Positions 11,700 through 22,870 of a DNA stretch of 64,000 bases are shown one piece after another (within the stretch, counting starts at the first letter, position 1; every line of letters begins with the position of its first letter). The translations under genes were made by a program, and so were the position numbers. Where the stretch lies: contig ML662442.1 of the NCBI GenBank assembly GCA_007570785.1, positions 34,457,909 to 34,521,908 on the forward strand, written 5' to 3'. The notes beneath the pieces were generated by a model. It was not told the DNA's origin. It did not search any database and saw only the letters and a list, made by a program, of their open reading frames with translations. The stretch is from Antilocapra americana (lineage: Eukaryota; Chordata; Mammalia; Artiodactyla; Antilocapridae).

Positions 11700-12370
11700 C
11701 TTTGACTCCCTTGGGTGGTAGGATAGTGGTTGCCCCAACACGCGGCAGGCTTCACGTGGGCACGGGCAGCCAGAAACTGCCCTTTTGAAACACAGGGCCC
11801 TTGTCTGGCGTCTTATTCCTGATGTCCTTGCCTGTCAGTCAGCCTCCAGCCACCTGGGTTCTTTCCATTATGTTTTTGTTCCTTGTAATAAAGTGGATTT
11901 TCTTTCTCAGAGAATGAGCGTAAAGATACCCAGAAAATAAAACCAGGTGCCCGTTCACAAGGCTGAGACAAGCCAGCGTGCAGATGAGGCCTCTCGGCCG
12001 GTCCTGTAATTTCCCCCAGAGGGAAATGCTGCCGCTGACATGAATAGCAGAGGCCAGACAATGATTCTTAGGGAAGATAAACGGGCCTGTGATTCCCTCC
12101 TGACGGCTCCCACTCCTCTCCTCAGTGAGCGGTCATGGAGCCAAAGGTCAGGGGATAATTCTGCACCTGCAGCCTGGGACGGCAAGGCTCAGTCTTCGCA
12201 CAGAACTCTCCCATCATTGATGCTAATTATTATTGAACCAAATGTACCCTTTCATAGAGGGGCGTGTAGGAGGCTCTGTCACTGTTGGGGTGATTTTACC
12301 AAGAGCAAGTTTAGAATTCCTTGCATAGATGGACACACACCCAACGAGACCCAAGTATTGCATAAAAGTT
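11700..12370. other. GC-richer unique block, candidate conserved non-coding DNA
   Basis: This block is visibly richer in G+C and CpG than its surroundings and holds no recognisable repeat. Open frames on both strands (e.g. 12040-12378) are short and mutually overlapping, with no initiation or splice context that favours coding. A regulatory element or an unrecognised exon remain possible. Confidence 0.3.
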
Positions 12371-12529
12371 CTTCATAGAGAATATTATTAGAAATTCCTG
12401 AAGCTGTATGATGAGATATTCAGGACTCAGGTGAATGGCAAATGCTATCCTGTACCAGGGCCAGAATACTGGGTGGGGGAGCATGATTTATTCATAGGGG
12501 CTTGAACTCCACTGCTGGGTCTCTGGGCT

Positions 12530-12607
12530 GCTTGTGAGATTTTGCACCCTGCCATCTGGACCCTGAGACAGGTTAACAACAACTTTGGAGACCTTGGGAC
12601 CCACTGG
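12530..12607 (+). repeat. Segment A, first copy of a 78-bp direct repeat
   Basis: This 78-bp piece recurs at 12918-12995 with two mismatches. It contains the palindrome-free phrase 'tttgcaccctgccatctgga'. It is not a repeat family I recognise, so it appears to be a local duplication of unique sequence. Confidence 0.9.
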
Positions 12608-12917
12608 GGATTTGCTTTCATGGACATCCATCTGCTTTCTGGTGGCTTTAATGAGAATAGGGGCCTAGTGAAGAGGATGAAGAATGGAAAAGAAATGGAA
12701 GAGAATTCATCCAGCTGTACATAAAGCAGGATTGACTTTAGCAGAACACCAGTGTGGAAGTGGGAGCTTGCCCTTTGCAGTAACCATTCCCTGTTTTGGA
12801 GAAGAGTTTAAAACAATGTTACATTTTCTTTTTTCAATGCATCAATTCTATTTTTCCTCTCTTTTGATGATAAATCAATGGTTTTTAAAGGTTGTTCTTA
12901 CATATAAACATAGTATC

Positions 12918-12995
12918 GCTTGTGAGATTTTGCACCCTGCCATCTGGACCCTGAGACAGGTTCACAACAACTTTGGAGACCTTGGAACCCACTGG
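12918..12995 (+). repeat. Segment A', second copy
   Basis: Second copy of the 12530-12607 segment, two substitutions in 78 bases. It is followed at once by a copy of sequence from about 500 bp further right, forming a composite block. Confidence 0.9.
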
Positions 12996-12996
12996 A

Positions 12997-13052
12997 TAAT
13001 CCTTCAAATATACTTCACCCCCTACCCAGGAATTCTAATTATACATAAATGC
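12997..13052 (+). repeat. Segment B', ectopic copy of downstream L1M sequence
   Basis: 56 bases matching 13515-13571 with a one-base gap and a few substitutions. Only the 13515 copy sits in its natural L1M context. The copy here abuts segment A'. Confidence 0.88.
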
Positions 13053-13514
13053 GCGTACAAAGGGATAGATTGCACTCAAATTTACAGTTTTATTCTAACC
13101 ATACCCTTTAAGCCAACTATTGATGGGAGGGAAAAGGGTCACATAGTCACTCATTCATCAGAAAATTATTGCAGCCAGTCTTTATTCTGGATTCTGACAC
13201 AAAGATGAGGAAAACCTTATCCTTCTCATTATTTTTCTTTCAGCACTTGAAAGATGTTCTTCCACTATCATCTAGCTTGCATTGTTTCCAGTGAAAAAAC
13301 CTACTGTCAGTCTTAGTTTTGCTCCTTTGTAGGTAGTTAGTGTCTCTTTTTATTTTTTTCCTGGCTGCTTTTAAGATTTCTTCTTTATTCATTATAAGCA
13401 ACTTAACTATGTTAGGCCTTGGTGTAATTTTTTCAGGCTTCTTGTGCTTGGGTTCATTGAACTTTTCGAATCTATATGTATTGTTTTTATCAAATTTGAT
13501 AAATTTTTGTTAAT

Positions 13515-13571
13515 TAATTCTTCAAATATACTTTCACCCCCTACCCAGGAACTTTAATTATACATAAATGC
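13515..13571 (+). repeat. Segment B, source copy within L1M
   Basis: Native L1M-context copy of the 57-bp segment that also appears at 12997-13052. Confidence 0.85.
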
Positions 13572-13598
13572 TCAAAGTTGGTCCACAGTTTGCTAATG

Positions 13599-13815
13599 TG
13601 CTGTGCTTAGTCGTTAAATCGTGTCCGACTCTCTGTGACAGCATGGACTGTAGCCCGCCAGGCTCCTCTGTCTCTGATTGATTGTCTTTGAGGATTCTCC
13701 AGGCAGGAATACCTGGAGTGGGTTGCCATGTCCTCCTCCAGGGGATCCTCCCATCCTAGGGATCAAACCGAGGTCTCCAGCATTGCAGGCGGATTCTTCA
13801 CCATCTGAGCCACCA
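13599..13815 (-). mobile_element. Bov-tA SINE with target-site duplication
   Basis: Full antisense Bov-tA inserted in L1M. The 10-mer 'tttgctaatg' at 13589-13598 is repeated at 13816-13825, so both edges are certain. Confidence 0.95.
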
Positions 13816-14671
13816 TTTGCTAATGCTATATTCATTTTTTCTTTTTCAGTTTTCTTTTGCTTCATTTTTAATTTTTTGATAGTTTATATTGCTATATCTT
13901 TAAGTTCACTATTTTTTTCTACACTATTTAATCCATTGTTAAACCTATCCTTTGGATTTATTTTTCATCTCCAGAAGTTCTATTTGTACTTTCTTTGTAT
14001 CTCCCATGTCTCTCTTAACATGCTCATGCTTCCCTCTACCTTTTTTGAATATACAGAATATAGTTATAATGATACAATAATCCTTATATCCTTCCTACTT
14101 ATTTTGTCTGAGTAATTTGAGTCTGTTTCCATTAATTAATTTTTCTACTCTTGAAAGGCCTGATTCTTTGCAAGTCTGGTCATTTTTATATAACGAGTTT
14201 ACTTTTTTGAGTAAGGAATATTTCTTTAAATGTTATTGAGTTTTTTTGAGGGGATTCAGCCAAGTTTTTACTTGACTCTTTCAAGCCTTTCTTTTTTTGT
14301 TTTGTTAGATGGAACAAGAATGTCATTTGAGCCACGGCAAATTTTGCTCCACTATTCAGGCAAAACCCTTCTGAGTACTCTATTTAATGTCCTATGTATT
14401 ATGGGAATTCTCCACTGTAGCTTGTGGGAACATAAACTCTCCTTGGACTTGTGTAATCTCTAAACATTGTTCCCCCTGCTTTGGTGAGTCTTTCCCCAGC
14501 CTGGATCAATTTCCTCATACGCATGTGCCGATTAGTTCTTAGTTAAAGCCTTAAGGGTCTTCTGCTTATCTCCAGAGCTACTTTTCTCCATTCTGGGCCT
14601 CAGTCCTGGTAATTCTACCTACCTTGATCTCTCTATATCCTCAACTCTGTCCTGTCAATCTTTGAACCTGC

Positions 14672-14788
14672 TTCTGAATCACATGGGGTGCCTGTTAAAA
14701 AATGGAGATTCTGAGGTTACCCACTGGAGATGAGGCCCAGAATTCTGTAGGTTGATTACACAGTGCTATTGATTTCTGAGAACCACAG
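14672..14788 (+). mobile_element. MER5-like hAT relic
   Basis: 'aatcacatggggtgcctgtt' followed by 'gatgaggcccagaattctgt' and the end 'gagaaccacag' follow the order of MER5-type non-autonomous hAT elements. One terminus is missing. Confidence 0.5.
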
Positions 14789-14999
14789 CCCTGATGAAGT
14801 CTTTCTCAAGGTTTATCAGTTGCCATCTCCAAGAGTCTTCTCTGGATCTTAAGTCTCCTTGATTTTGTCTGATATACAGCCATACTCATTCTCTCCTCTT
14901 GGATGTCCTCAGGATTGTAATATATTAAAACAACTATTTGAGAGTTACCCCAGCTCATCAGCCAACCAATTTGGGGCCTACGAGAGGAAACACTTGGCC

Positions 15000-15175
15000 T
15001 ATAACTTAAGAGACTCAAGTTCTGGACTGAGGGGGTGCTACTGACTTGCCTCAATTACACTGGGCCTTGATTTACAATTCCCCATCTGAAAAATGAAAAA
15101 TAATAATTACATCTATCATACCAAGTGGCTATAAAAATCAAATTAAAATGGAAAGAATGCTAGACATACTATAAA
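15000..15175 (+). mobile_element. MIR SINE, diverged
   Basis: 'ccccatctgaaaaatgaaaa' followed by 'taataattacatctatcata' matches the MIR core order ('catctgtaaaatg...aataatagtacctacctcat'). Confidence 0.45.
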
Positions 15176-15359
15176 TATCTCTCAACTTTTTCTATATATG
15201 TGTTTCATCTCTTTGTCCCTTGTATCTACATTCTGAGTATCCCTTAGGGAGATATTCCAGCTTATGTGTTCTGTCTTCTTCTCCATCCAGTATACCACTC
15301 AGCACGTTAATTGTTTTTATTTTTTAAACTTTGTGATCATGGTTTTCTAAGATCTCTAG

Positions 15360-15376
15360 TTTTTTTTTTTTTTTTC
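15360..15376. repeat. Poly-T run
   Basis: Seventeen consecutive T. Next to no identified element, so it may be the tail of an unrecognised retroposon. Confidence 0.8.
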
Positions 15377-15426
15377 TTTCATAGAATGAATTCAGTATCA
15401 ACTAAAACCTCTCTGAGGATATAAAT

Positions 15427-15695
15427 TAACCCACTCCAGTGCTCTTGCCTGGAAAATCCCATGGACGGAGGAGCCTGGTAGGCTGAGTCTGTGGAGTGGC
15501 TAAGAGTTGGTACACAACTGAGCGACTTCCCTTTCACTTTTCACCTTCATGCATTGGAGAAGGAACTGGCAACCCACTCCAGTGTTCTTGCCTGGAGAAT
15601 CCCAGGGATGGTGGAGTCTGGTGGGCTGCCATTGATGGGGTCGCACAGAGTCAGACACGACTGAAGTGACTTAGCAGCAGCAGCAGCAACAGCAA
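15427..15695 (+). mobile_element. BOV-A2 dimeric SINE
   Basis: Two Bov-A monomers in tandem joined by the 'ttcacttttcaccttcatgc' linker, ending in the AGC-rich tail 'cagcagcagcagcaac'. Each monomer holds 'cccactccagtgttcttgcc' and a 'gacacgactgaa' end. The tail has the short AGC microsatellite typical of the family. Confidence 0.95.
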
Positions 15696-15928
15696 CATTG
15701 CATGTAAGCTGTCTTCTGTTTAACTCAGTTTCCGTGAGTGTTCTTTTATTTAGTGAATATGGCACCTTTAAAAAATTTTTTTTTGGTGTTGGTTTTCCTC
15801 AAATCTTAGTGGATCTTGATTGTTCATATTTTCACATGATAATCAGTGTTTAATTGTGAGCATATATTCTGATTAGAGTAGCTTTCTCTGAAAATTGTGT
15901 GGAAGAATAAGGAAGTTTTCTGCCACAG

Positions 15929-16142
15929 TGTGCATGTACTAAGTTGTTTCAATTGTGGCTTACTCTTTGCAACCCTGTGGACTATAGCCCACCAGCCTCC
16001 TCTGTCTATGGGATTCTCCAGGCAAGAATACTGGAGTGGGTTGCCATTTCCTCCTCCACGGGATCTTCCCCACCCAGGGATTGAATCTGAGTCTCTTATG
16101 TCTCCTACACTGGCAGGAGGGTTCTTTACGAGTGCACCACTT
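15929..16142 (-). mobile_element. Bov-tA SINE
   Basis: Full-length antisense copy, with 'gcaaccctgtggactatagc' tail complement, 'tactggagtgggttgccatt' body and head complement ending near 'gagtgcaccac'. Confidence 0.92.
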
Positions 16143-17186
16143 ATATCATTAATAGGGAGCTGATACAGTGTAGAGGCTCCCTATTCATTCCACAGTCTTA
16201 AATAAATGAGGTACTGCTTTATTTCTCTAGGTACAGTGTTTATTCTGGGAGTCTGTTATGCCAAAACTACACAGTTTCAGAAAATCTTGTAATTTACGCT
16301 TTAGCACAGGAAACTAAAGTCTACTATTCTCCTTGTTTCTTTCTTTCTCTGGTTTCCTTTTGGAAGGTGATATTTCATTAGGCTTTACTCTATTTTTCTC
16401 TATACTTTGATGTGCTAAAATTGCTAATCTGGAAGATCATTCACATTTTCAAGACCCAGGTTTTCTTTGGAATGAGTGAAAGAAAGGGTATTTGGAGGAA
16501 TCGTACCTACTACCTGTGGCTTAGCGTAAGTGGGCATAAAAAGGGTCAAAGGATCCTAGTTATTCAGAATCTGTTGCTTCAGTTTCTCTGTTTATTTTAT
16601 AAGGTCCTGTTGTCTGTTGACTCTGAGCTTTGTTTATATGTGAAATTGCTTAACAGTAATTTTCTCTTCTGTGTGTTTGGACTGTTGTTTTCTCCAATTT
16701 TGTTTCTCTGACATTCTGACTCCATCTGCTTCCTATCTTTCAAGAATTCCTCAAAATTTCCCAGGAGCTGGTGGCATTCTTTCTGTTTGTGACAGTTTTT
16801 GTTAGCTTGTGTCTTTCAGAACATTTAAAGATGTGTGTGCTCGGGCCCCATCCTGAAGTAATCTTTACCATAGTACCTCTAGTTTTAATAATCTAGGGAA
16901 AAAAGTTCAGTAACTTAAATATGCTTCTAGAGATTTTTTTCCCTATATATGTCCCCAGATTTTGAATACACAGCTTATTTGGAACTTGTAATCATCTTTA
17001 CATAACTGCGTTAAAGAAGATCTCTTATCTCATCTCATGATTGGTTTATGAATTAAAAAGTTGGTTGAAACAGATAACCATAAAAATGATAGATGGACTG
17101 ATACATTTTGTTTCACTATGGATATGCACATGTACATTCTTGTGTCAGTCTTTTGGTTACCGTCCATGTTCTTTTTGACTACAGGC
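16143..17186. other. Non-coding sequence, nothing recognised
   Basis: Unique-looking AT-rich DNA. The open frame at 16412-16711 has no family resemblance. Confidence 0.4.
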
Positions 17187-17198
17187 AACCTGTTCATA

Positions 17199-17413
17199 GG
17201 CTTCCCAGGTGGCTCATGGCAAAAGAATCCTCCTGCCAATTCAGCAGATGTGGGTTCAATCCCTGGATTGGTCAGATGCCCTGGAGGAGGAAATGACAAC
17301 CCACTCCAGTATTCTTGCCTGGGAAGTCCTATGGACAGAGGAACTTGTTGGGCTGTAGTCCTGGGGGATGCCAAGAGTCAGACACAACTGGGCAACTGAG
17401 CCTCCATGCACAC
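17199..17413 (+). mobile_element. Bov-tA SINE with target-site duplication
   Basis: Sense Bov-tA beginning 'ggcttcccaggtggctcatg' and ending after 'cacaactgggcaactgag'. It is flanked by 'aacctgttcata' (17187-17198) and 'aacctgtttata' (17414-17425), one mismatch in 12. Confidence 0.95.
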
Positions 17414-17811
17414 AACCTGTTTATAATTCCAATTCATCTTTCTTTCATAAACATGCCCATAAGATACGTCTGCTTTCCAGATTCAATGTCTCCACAATGT
17501 ATAAGAAGTTAAAACCATGTAAGTGGAGGATTCCTCTGTATCTATCCATCTCCTTCTCTATTTGCCATAATAAGTATAGTAGACATAAACAGTTTTGAAA
17601 CTAAAATAACTAATTCTTATGAACATATACTTTAATTGGTAGGTATAAAGATGCAAGGGACTTTTTAATAATGAAAAATCTCAGCTGTGAGTATACAGAG
17701 ATTGTGAGCATGCTGCTATGTTTAAAATTGGAAGAGAACTCTGGCTGATCTGAAAATTATGTAAAATGGACACTGGTTAAAAAGGCTTTGTTATGAATGT
17801 GCTATCATCAT

Positions 17812-17890
17812 TTATTTCACCAAAAGTTTTAGGCATTCTGCTAGGCTTTGGGAATATAGAGATCAATATGATGAATAAGAATAGATTAAA
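17812..17890 (-). mobile_element. L2-like 3' end scrap
   Basis: 'ttaggcattctgctaggctttgggaatatagagatcaatatgatgaataaga' (shown here in part only) is the antisense of the L2 terminus. Short and diverged. Confidence 0.4.
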
Positions 17891-17984
17891 AAAAGAAAAG
17901 AAATATAGCAATAACCTCAGAGACAGGTTAGTGCATGAATATGTGATAAAGAGGGCATCATAATTAATGGGAAAGGAACCAGCT

Positions 17985-18720
17985 GTTTAGTCGATGATGT
18001 TGAGAAAATTACTCACTGTATGGAGAAAAATGAAATGGGATCCCTGTATTTTGCCACATACAATAGTAGACTACAGATGGACTAAAATATTTAAGTGTGA
18101 AAGACAAAACTGGAAAGAATAAAAGAAGATATAGGATAATATCTTTGTGGTTAAGAGATGGAGTGAGGAAAAACTTCTTAAATAAAACTTAAAGTACAAA
18201 CCATGAAATGAAATGTTATTTTATATCAAAATAAAGCATTTCTATTCTGTGACGAATTTAATGGGCTATGTAATAAACAGATAGCAAAATGGAAGGATGT
18301 ATTTCAAATGCCTAAAGCTGGGAATGGATCAATATGTAGAATACACAAAAACTTTCTGAAAATGATCAACAACAACAAAAAGACAACAATCCCAATAGAA
18401 ATATGGATAATGATGTAGATAAGAGAAACCACCAAAAGACTAAGTATATGAAATGATTCTGAATCACAGTACTAATCCAAAAAAATGCAAATTAAAAGCA
18501 GAAATGTAATTTTGCATTGCTGGAAAGGCAAGATTTGGGAAGTAAGCAATGCCAAGTGTTGGAGAGGATGTAAATGTATTGACATTCTTATGTGCTGTGG
18601 GTAGGAGGGTTGACAGATTAAGCCATTTTGGAAAGAATATTTTCACACTCCTTAGTTAAATCAGAATGTGAAGTTCTTGTGACCCAGAAATTCATCTCTC
18701 AAAATATGTATATATTTAAC
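17985..18720 (+). mobile_element. Ancient L1M relic, ORF2 C-terminal part
   Basis: Sense old L1. The strongest block is 18480-18690, with 'aaaaatgcaaattaaaagca', 'caagtgttggagaggatgta' and 'cattttggaaagaata', matching the conserved ORF2 end. It continues at about 19160 after two SINEs. Confidence 0.65.
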
Positions 18721-18779
18721 ATCTATGTATATACACACATACATTATACACATGTGTGTGCTTACATATAAAATGTGGC

Positions 18780-18955
18780 AGTGGTATGGTTAAGTCGTGT
18801 CTGACTCTTGCGACCCCATGGTCTGTAGCCCACCAGGCTCCTCTATCCATAGGATTTCCCAGGCAAGAAGACTGGAGTGGGTTGCTATTTCCTGCCTCAG
18901 GGGATCTTCCTGACCCTGGGATCAAACCCAGGTCTCTTAAATTGCAGGTGGATTT
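18780..18955 (-). mobile_element. Bov-tA SINE, antisense arm of an inverted pair
   Basis: Nearly full-length antisense copy. It sits 20 bp from a sense copy at 18976, so the two could form a long imperfect hairpin in RNA. Confidence 0.92.
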
Positions 18956-18975
18956 ATACGTGTTGATATATGTTT

Positions 18976-19145
18976 GGGCTTCCCTGATGGCTCAGCAGTA
19001 AAGAATCTACTTGCAATTCAGGACATCTGGATTCAATCCCTGGGTTGGGAAGATCCCTTGGAGAAGGGAATGGCTACCTACTCCAATATTCTTGCCTGGA
19101 GAATTCCATGGACAGAGGAGTCTGGCAGGCTATGGTCCATGGGGT
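18976..19145 (+). mobile_element. Bov-tA SINE, sense arm of an inverted pair
   Basis: Sense copy beginning 'gggcttccctgatggctcag'. It stops after 'ggtccatggggttca', so the extreme 3' tail is missing. Confidence 0.92.
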
Positions 19146-19159
19146 TCATTGTACATATG

Positions 19160-19690
19160 CACACATTATACACGTTCTAAAGAAATTTTCATGAGGTCTC
19201 AAGGGGCTTGTAAATGAATGCTTGTTGCTGCATTACTGTGGTGGTGAAGATTTGGAAGCAGCCAGTAAATGTCTTGGGAGAACAAATAGGTAACTTGCGG
19301 CAACTGTTTACCAGAGAACATTGTGCATCAGTTAGACGCAATTGATATTGAGTGTACCTGTGACATCATGGATGGATCTTAAAAATATACTGAGTAAACA
19401 AATAAAAACACAGAATAAGTTTAGTTAACAAATTAAAACCTAGAATGTAACACAATATCATTTATAAAAATTCAAAAAATACACATAAAATAGGGAACAA
19501 CAGGAACACAAATTCAAGGGTGTGCATTTTCACATTGCACAGTTGCCTATGGATGGCAGAGGAATTGCAGTTCTCTACAGAGACTAAGTACATGAGTAAA
19601 TAAATAGGTACAATTTGGCAGTGGGTGACCTTAAGATGATCATGGGCAACAGTGGACAATGTATTCAGAAGCAGCATTCCTCACTTGAAA
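19160..19690 (+). mobile_element. Ancient L1M relic, continuation
   Basis: Resumes the 17985-18720 element: 'gcttgttgctgcattactgt' then 'gcagccagtaaatgtc', 'acatcatggatggatctta' and 'aacacaatatcatttataaa', all in the order of an L1 ORF2 end and 3'UTR. Confidence 0.6.
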
Positions 19691-20782
19691 TCCAAATTAC
19701 TGAAAAGGAAAGAAAGCCCTATAAAACATAAATCTGTTCCTCAGAGGACTCATGGATTGTCAGAGTCATCAGAATAATAGAATATAGCAAGGATCATGAC
19801 AGAGAGAAGTGCAGCGTTTGGCCAAACATCACTAACGCAGTTAATTTTATGTCAAATGGGCTGGGCCATGGGTACCTAGGTATTTAATCAAACATTTCTA
19901 GAGTGCGTGTGTGTGAGTGTTTCTGGATGAGGCTAACATTTGAATCAGTGGCCTGAGTAGAGCAGATTGCCCTCACTGTTACGCGTGGACCAAATCCAAT
20001 CAGTTGAAGGCCTGAATAGAACCAGAAAGCTGAATAACAGGGAGCCCCTTTTGCCTGAATGCCTTCAAGCTGAGATGATTTTTTCCCCAGTCTTCAGACT
20101 CAGACTGAAACATCTACTTTCCAGAGTTTCCAGTTTGCGGACTACAGTCCCTGGGACTTCATAAATGCATGAGCTGATTCCTTCTATCAAATCTCTTTGT
20201 ATGTAACATGTTCACATCCTTTGGGTTCCTCCTCAGTACCCTCACTTATGTAGTCACCAGAGTCCCAGGCCCTCCTCCTGTGTAGCACTGATCTTATGAA
20301 TGCTCGCTTCTGTCCTGGAGATCCAGCCCTCACGTCTGTGTTCCAGGCGACCAGCCAAATAAGAATTGGAGAGCCAACTTCCAGCCAAGTTGACTCACCC
20401 TACAGCTTGTGCCACTTGCTACCAGCCAGTTCTGTGTCTATTTTATCTGCAAGAGAAGGTGGGAAATGTCGTTTTTCAGTGTGATACAGTGCCATGCCCC
20501 GGAGAAAGTAGGTTCTACTCTTTAGGAAGAAGTGGTGCTTGAATAGTGGATTGGCCCTTAGTGGTCTGTCTCAGCAACCAATACCTTAGGCACACAGTTG
20601 GCGTTCCAGAAATACTAATTGAATCAAAAATTTAAATTTTCATAAAATTATCCTGTATCATAGAATTGTAGAGAAACAAAATACCGATCTCTGAACCTTG
20701 CTACTCTACTCCTGTTTTGGTTAATTCTTGCATGAATTAGTTTAAAACTTACATTCTACAAAATGCTGTTGAGTGACTTTTG
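19691..20782. other. Non-coding sequence, nothing recognised
   Basis: Moderate base composition and no repeat I can name. Open frames at 19967-20164 and 20296-20484 are short and unsupported. Confidence 0.4.
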
Positions 20783-22243
20783 TGTTGTTGTTGTTATCAG
20801 TCACTCAGTCATTTCCAGCTGTACTTGACTACTGGAAAAACCATAGCGTTGACCAGACAGACCTTTGTAAGTAGACTCATGTCTCTGCTTTTTACTATGC
20901 TATCTAGGTTTTCTTCCAAGGAGCACGCATCTTTTAATTTCATGGCTGCCGTCACCATCCACAATAATTTTGGAGCCCAAGAAAATGAAGTCTGTCACTG
21001 TTTCCATTTTTTTCCCATCTATTTGCCATGAAGTGATAGGATCGAAAGTCATGACCTTAGTTTTTTGAATGTTGAGTTTTAAACCAGCTTTTTCACCCTC
21101 CTCTTTCACCTTCATCAAAAGGCTCTTTAGTTCCTCTTTGCTTTCTGCCATTAGGATGGTGTTATTTGCATACCTGAGGTTATTAATATTTCTCCCAGCA
21201 ATCTTGATTCAAGCCTGTACTTCATCCAACCCAGCATTTCACATGGTGTGCTCTGCATATAAGTTAAATAAGCAGGATGACAATATACAGCCTTGTCTTA
21301 CTCCTTTCCAAATTTTAAACTAGTCCATTTTTCCATGTCCAGTTCTAGCTATTGCTTCTTGACTTGCATACAGATTTCTCAGGAAGCAGGTAAGGTGGTC
21401 TGGTATTCCCATCTCTTTCAGAATTTTCATTTGTTGTGATCCACACAGTCAAAGGCTTTAGCATAGTCAATGAAGCAGAAGTATATATTTTTCTGGAATT
21501 CTCTTGCTTTTTCAGTGATCCAATGGATGTTGGCAATTTGATCTCTGGTTCCTCTGCCTTTTCTAAATCCAGGTTGTGCATCCGCAATGTCTCAGTTCAT
21601 GTAGCTTTGAAGCCTGGCTTGAAGAATTTTGTGCATTACCTTGCTAGCATGTGAAATGAATGTAATTGTGTGGTAGTTTGAACATTCTTTGTCATTGCCT
21701 TTCTTTGGGATTGGAATGAAAACTGATCTTTTCCAGTCCTGTGGCTACTCCTGAGTTTTCCAAACTAGGTGGCATATTGAATGCAGCACTTTAACAGCAT
21801 CATCGTTTAGGACATGAAATAGATCGACTGGAATCCCATCACCTCCACTATTTTTGTTCATAGTGATGCTTCCTAAGGATCACTGGACTTCACACTCTAT
21901 GATGTGGGGTTCTATGTGATAGGTCACACCATGGTGGCTATTTGGGACATTAAGACATTTTTTGTACCATTCTTCTGTGTATTCTTGCCACCTCTTCTTA
22001 ATATCTTCTGCTTCTGTTAGGTCCATACCACTTCTGTCCTTTATTGTACCCATCTTTGCATATAATGTTCCCTTGTCATCTTTAATTTTCTTGAAGACAT
22101 CTATAGACTTTCCCATTCTACTGTTTTCTGTTTCTTTGTATTGTTCACTTGAGAAGGGTTTCTTATCTCTCCTTGCTATTCTTTGGGACTCTGCATTCAG
22201 ATGGATTTATCTTTCCTTTTTGCCTTTGTCTTTTGCTTCTCTT
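20783..22243 (-). mobile_element. BovB LINE with internal deletion
   Basis: Antisense BovB. The 3' terminal complement at 20795-20830 jumps straight to the 'tgactactggaaaaaccata' block; in the 29456 copy these are about 400 bp apart. The rest covers RT and upstream sequence. Minus-strand frames (20900-21151, 21345-21587, 21880-22116) carry LLMKVKEEGEKAGLKLNIQK, FRKGRGTRDQ-type and DLTEAEDIKKRWQEYTEEWY stretches, broken by frameshifts and stops. Confidence 0.92.
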
Positions 22244-22819
22244 TCGTGTACTGTTTTTCAATTAAGTTAATGAATTATTGTAGAAGAATCTTTAGCAGAC
22301 AAAAGGTAAAATTTTATCAGGCAGATAGAAATGATATATACATATAAATTATGTAAGGTTTAAATCAATACTTCTAAGTTGTTCTAGCATGTTTGAAAAT
22401 ACATACATTTTTAAGAAGTTTAAACATTACCTCATTGATCTTATCGTATTAACTGGGTAAGAAAAAATTTTTTTTGTTTAAAAGCTAAATTTAATCCTCA
22501 GCTCTGAGTTATCATGAAATGTAAACAAATGGACACTATGTGATGAAAGCTTTACCTGTACAAATATATTTACTTCCAGTCCTAAAATATAATTGCATAT
22601 ATTTTATTCATTTTAAAGATAGTTTTTTTTCAGTGTTAATTTGTAATACATTTTTTGAATATTTTATACATTTTTGTATAAAATATACAAAATTCAGAGC
22701 AGAGAGAATAGCAGAGCCCTTGACTTAATCTTGTAAATCAACATTGTATGCTTAGAAAAGAGGTGGGTCAATACAATAATTCATTTGTCATATTGATGCA
22801 CTAGAAGTCAGTTATTTTT

Positions 22820-22870
<51 letters not shown>

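Larger units (their letters stand above)
13215..14665 (-). mobile_element. Ancient L1M relic, antisense 5' region
   Basis: Long antisense match to an old mammalian L1. Blocks in order: 'tttctttcagcacttgaaaga', 'cttgtgcttgggttcattga', the 'ttcaaatatactttcacccc' block, 'atctttaagttcacta', and near 14355-14600 'ggcaaaacccttctgagtac' and 'acgcatgtgccgattagt'. It is split by a SINE at 13599-13815. Confidence 0.65.

Noticed and set aside
12542..13208. Two open frames sharing the peptide HPAIWTLRQV, as a repeated-domain protein
   Set aside because: The shared peptide comes from the 78-bp DNA duplication. The frames run on into L1M-like and AT-rich sequence and show no domain.
17199..17413. tRNA genes in the Bov-tA heads
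   Set aside because: The heads are tRNA-Glu-derived but lack an intact cloverleaf and acceptor stem; they are SINE promoters, not tRNA genes.
22823..22867. CRISPR-like or other structured repeat array
   Set aside because: It is a plain AC microsatellite. The genome is vertebrate and no direct repeats with unique spacers exist in the window.
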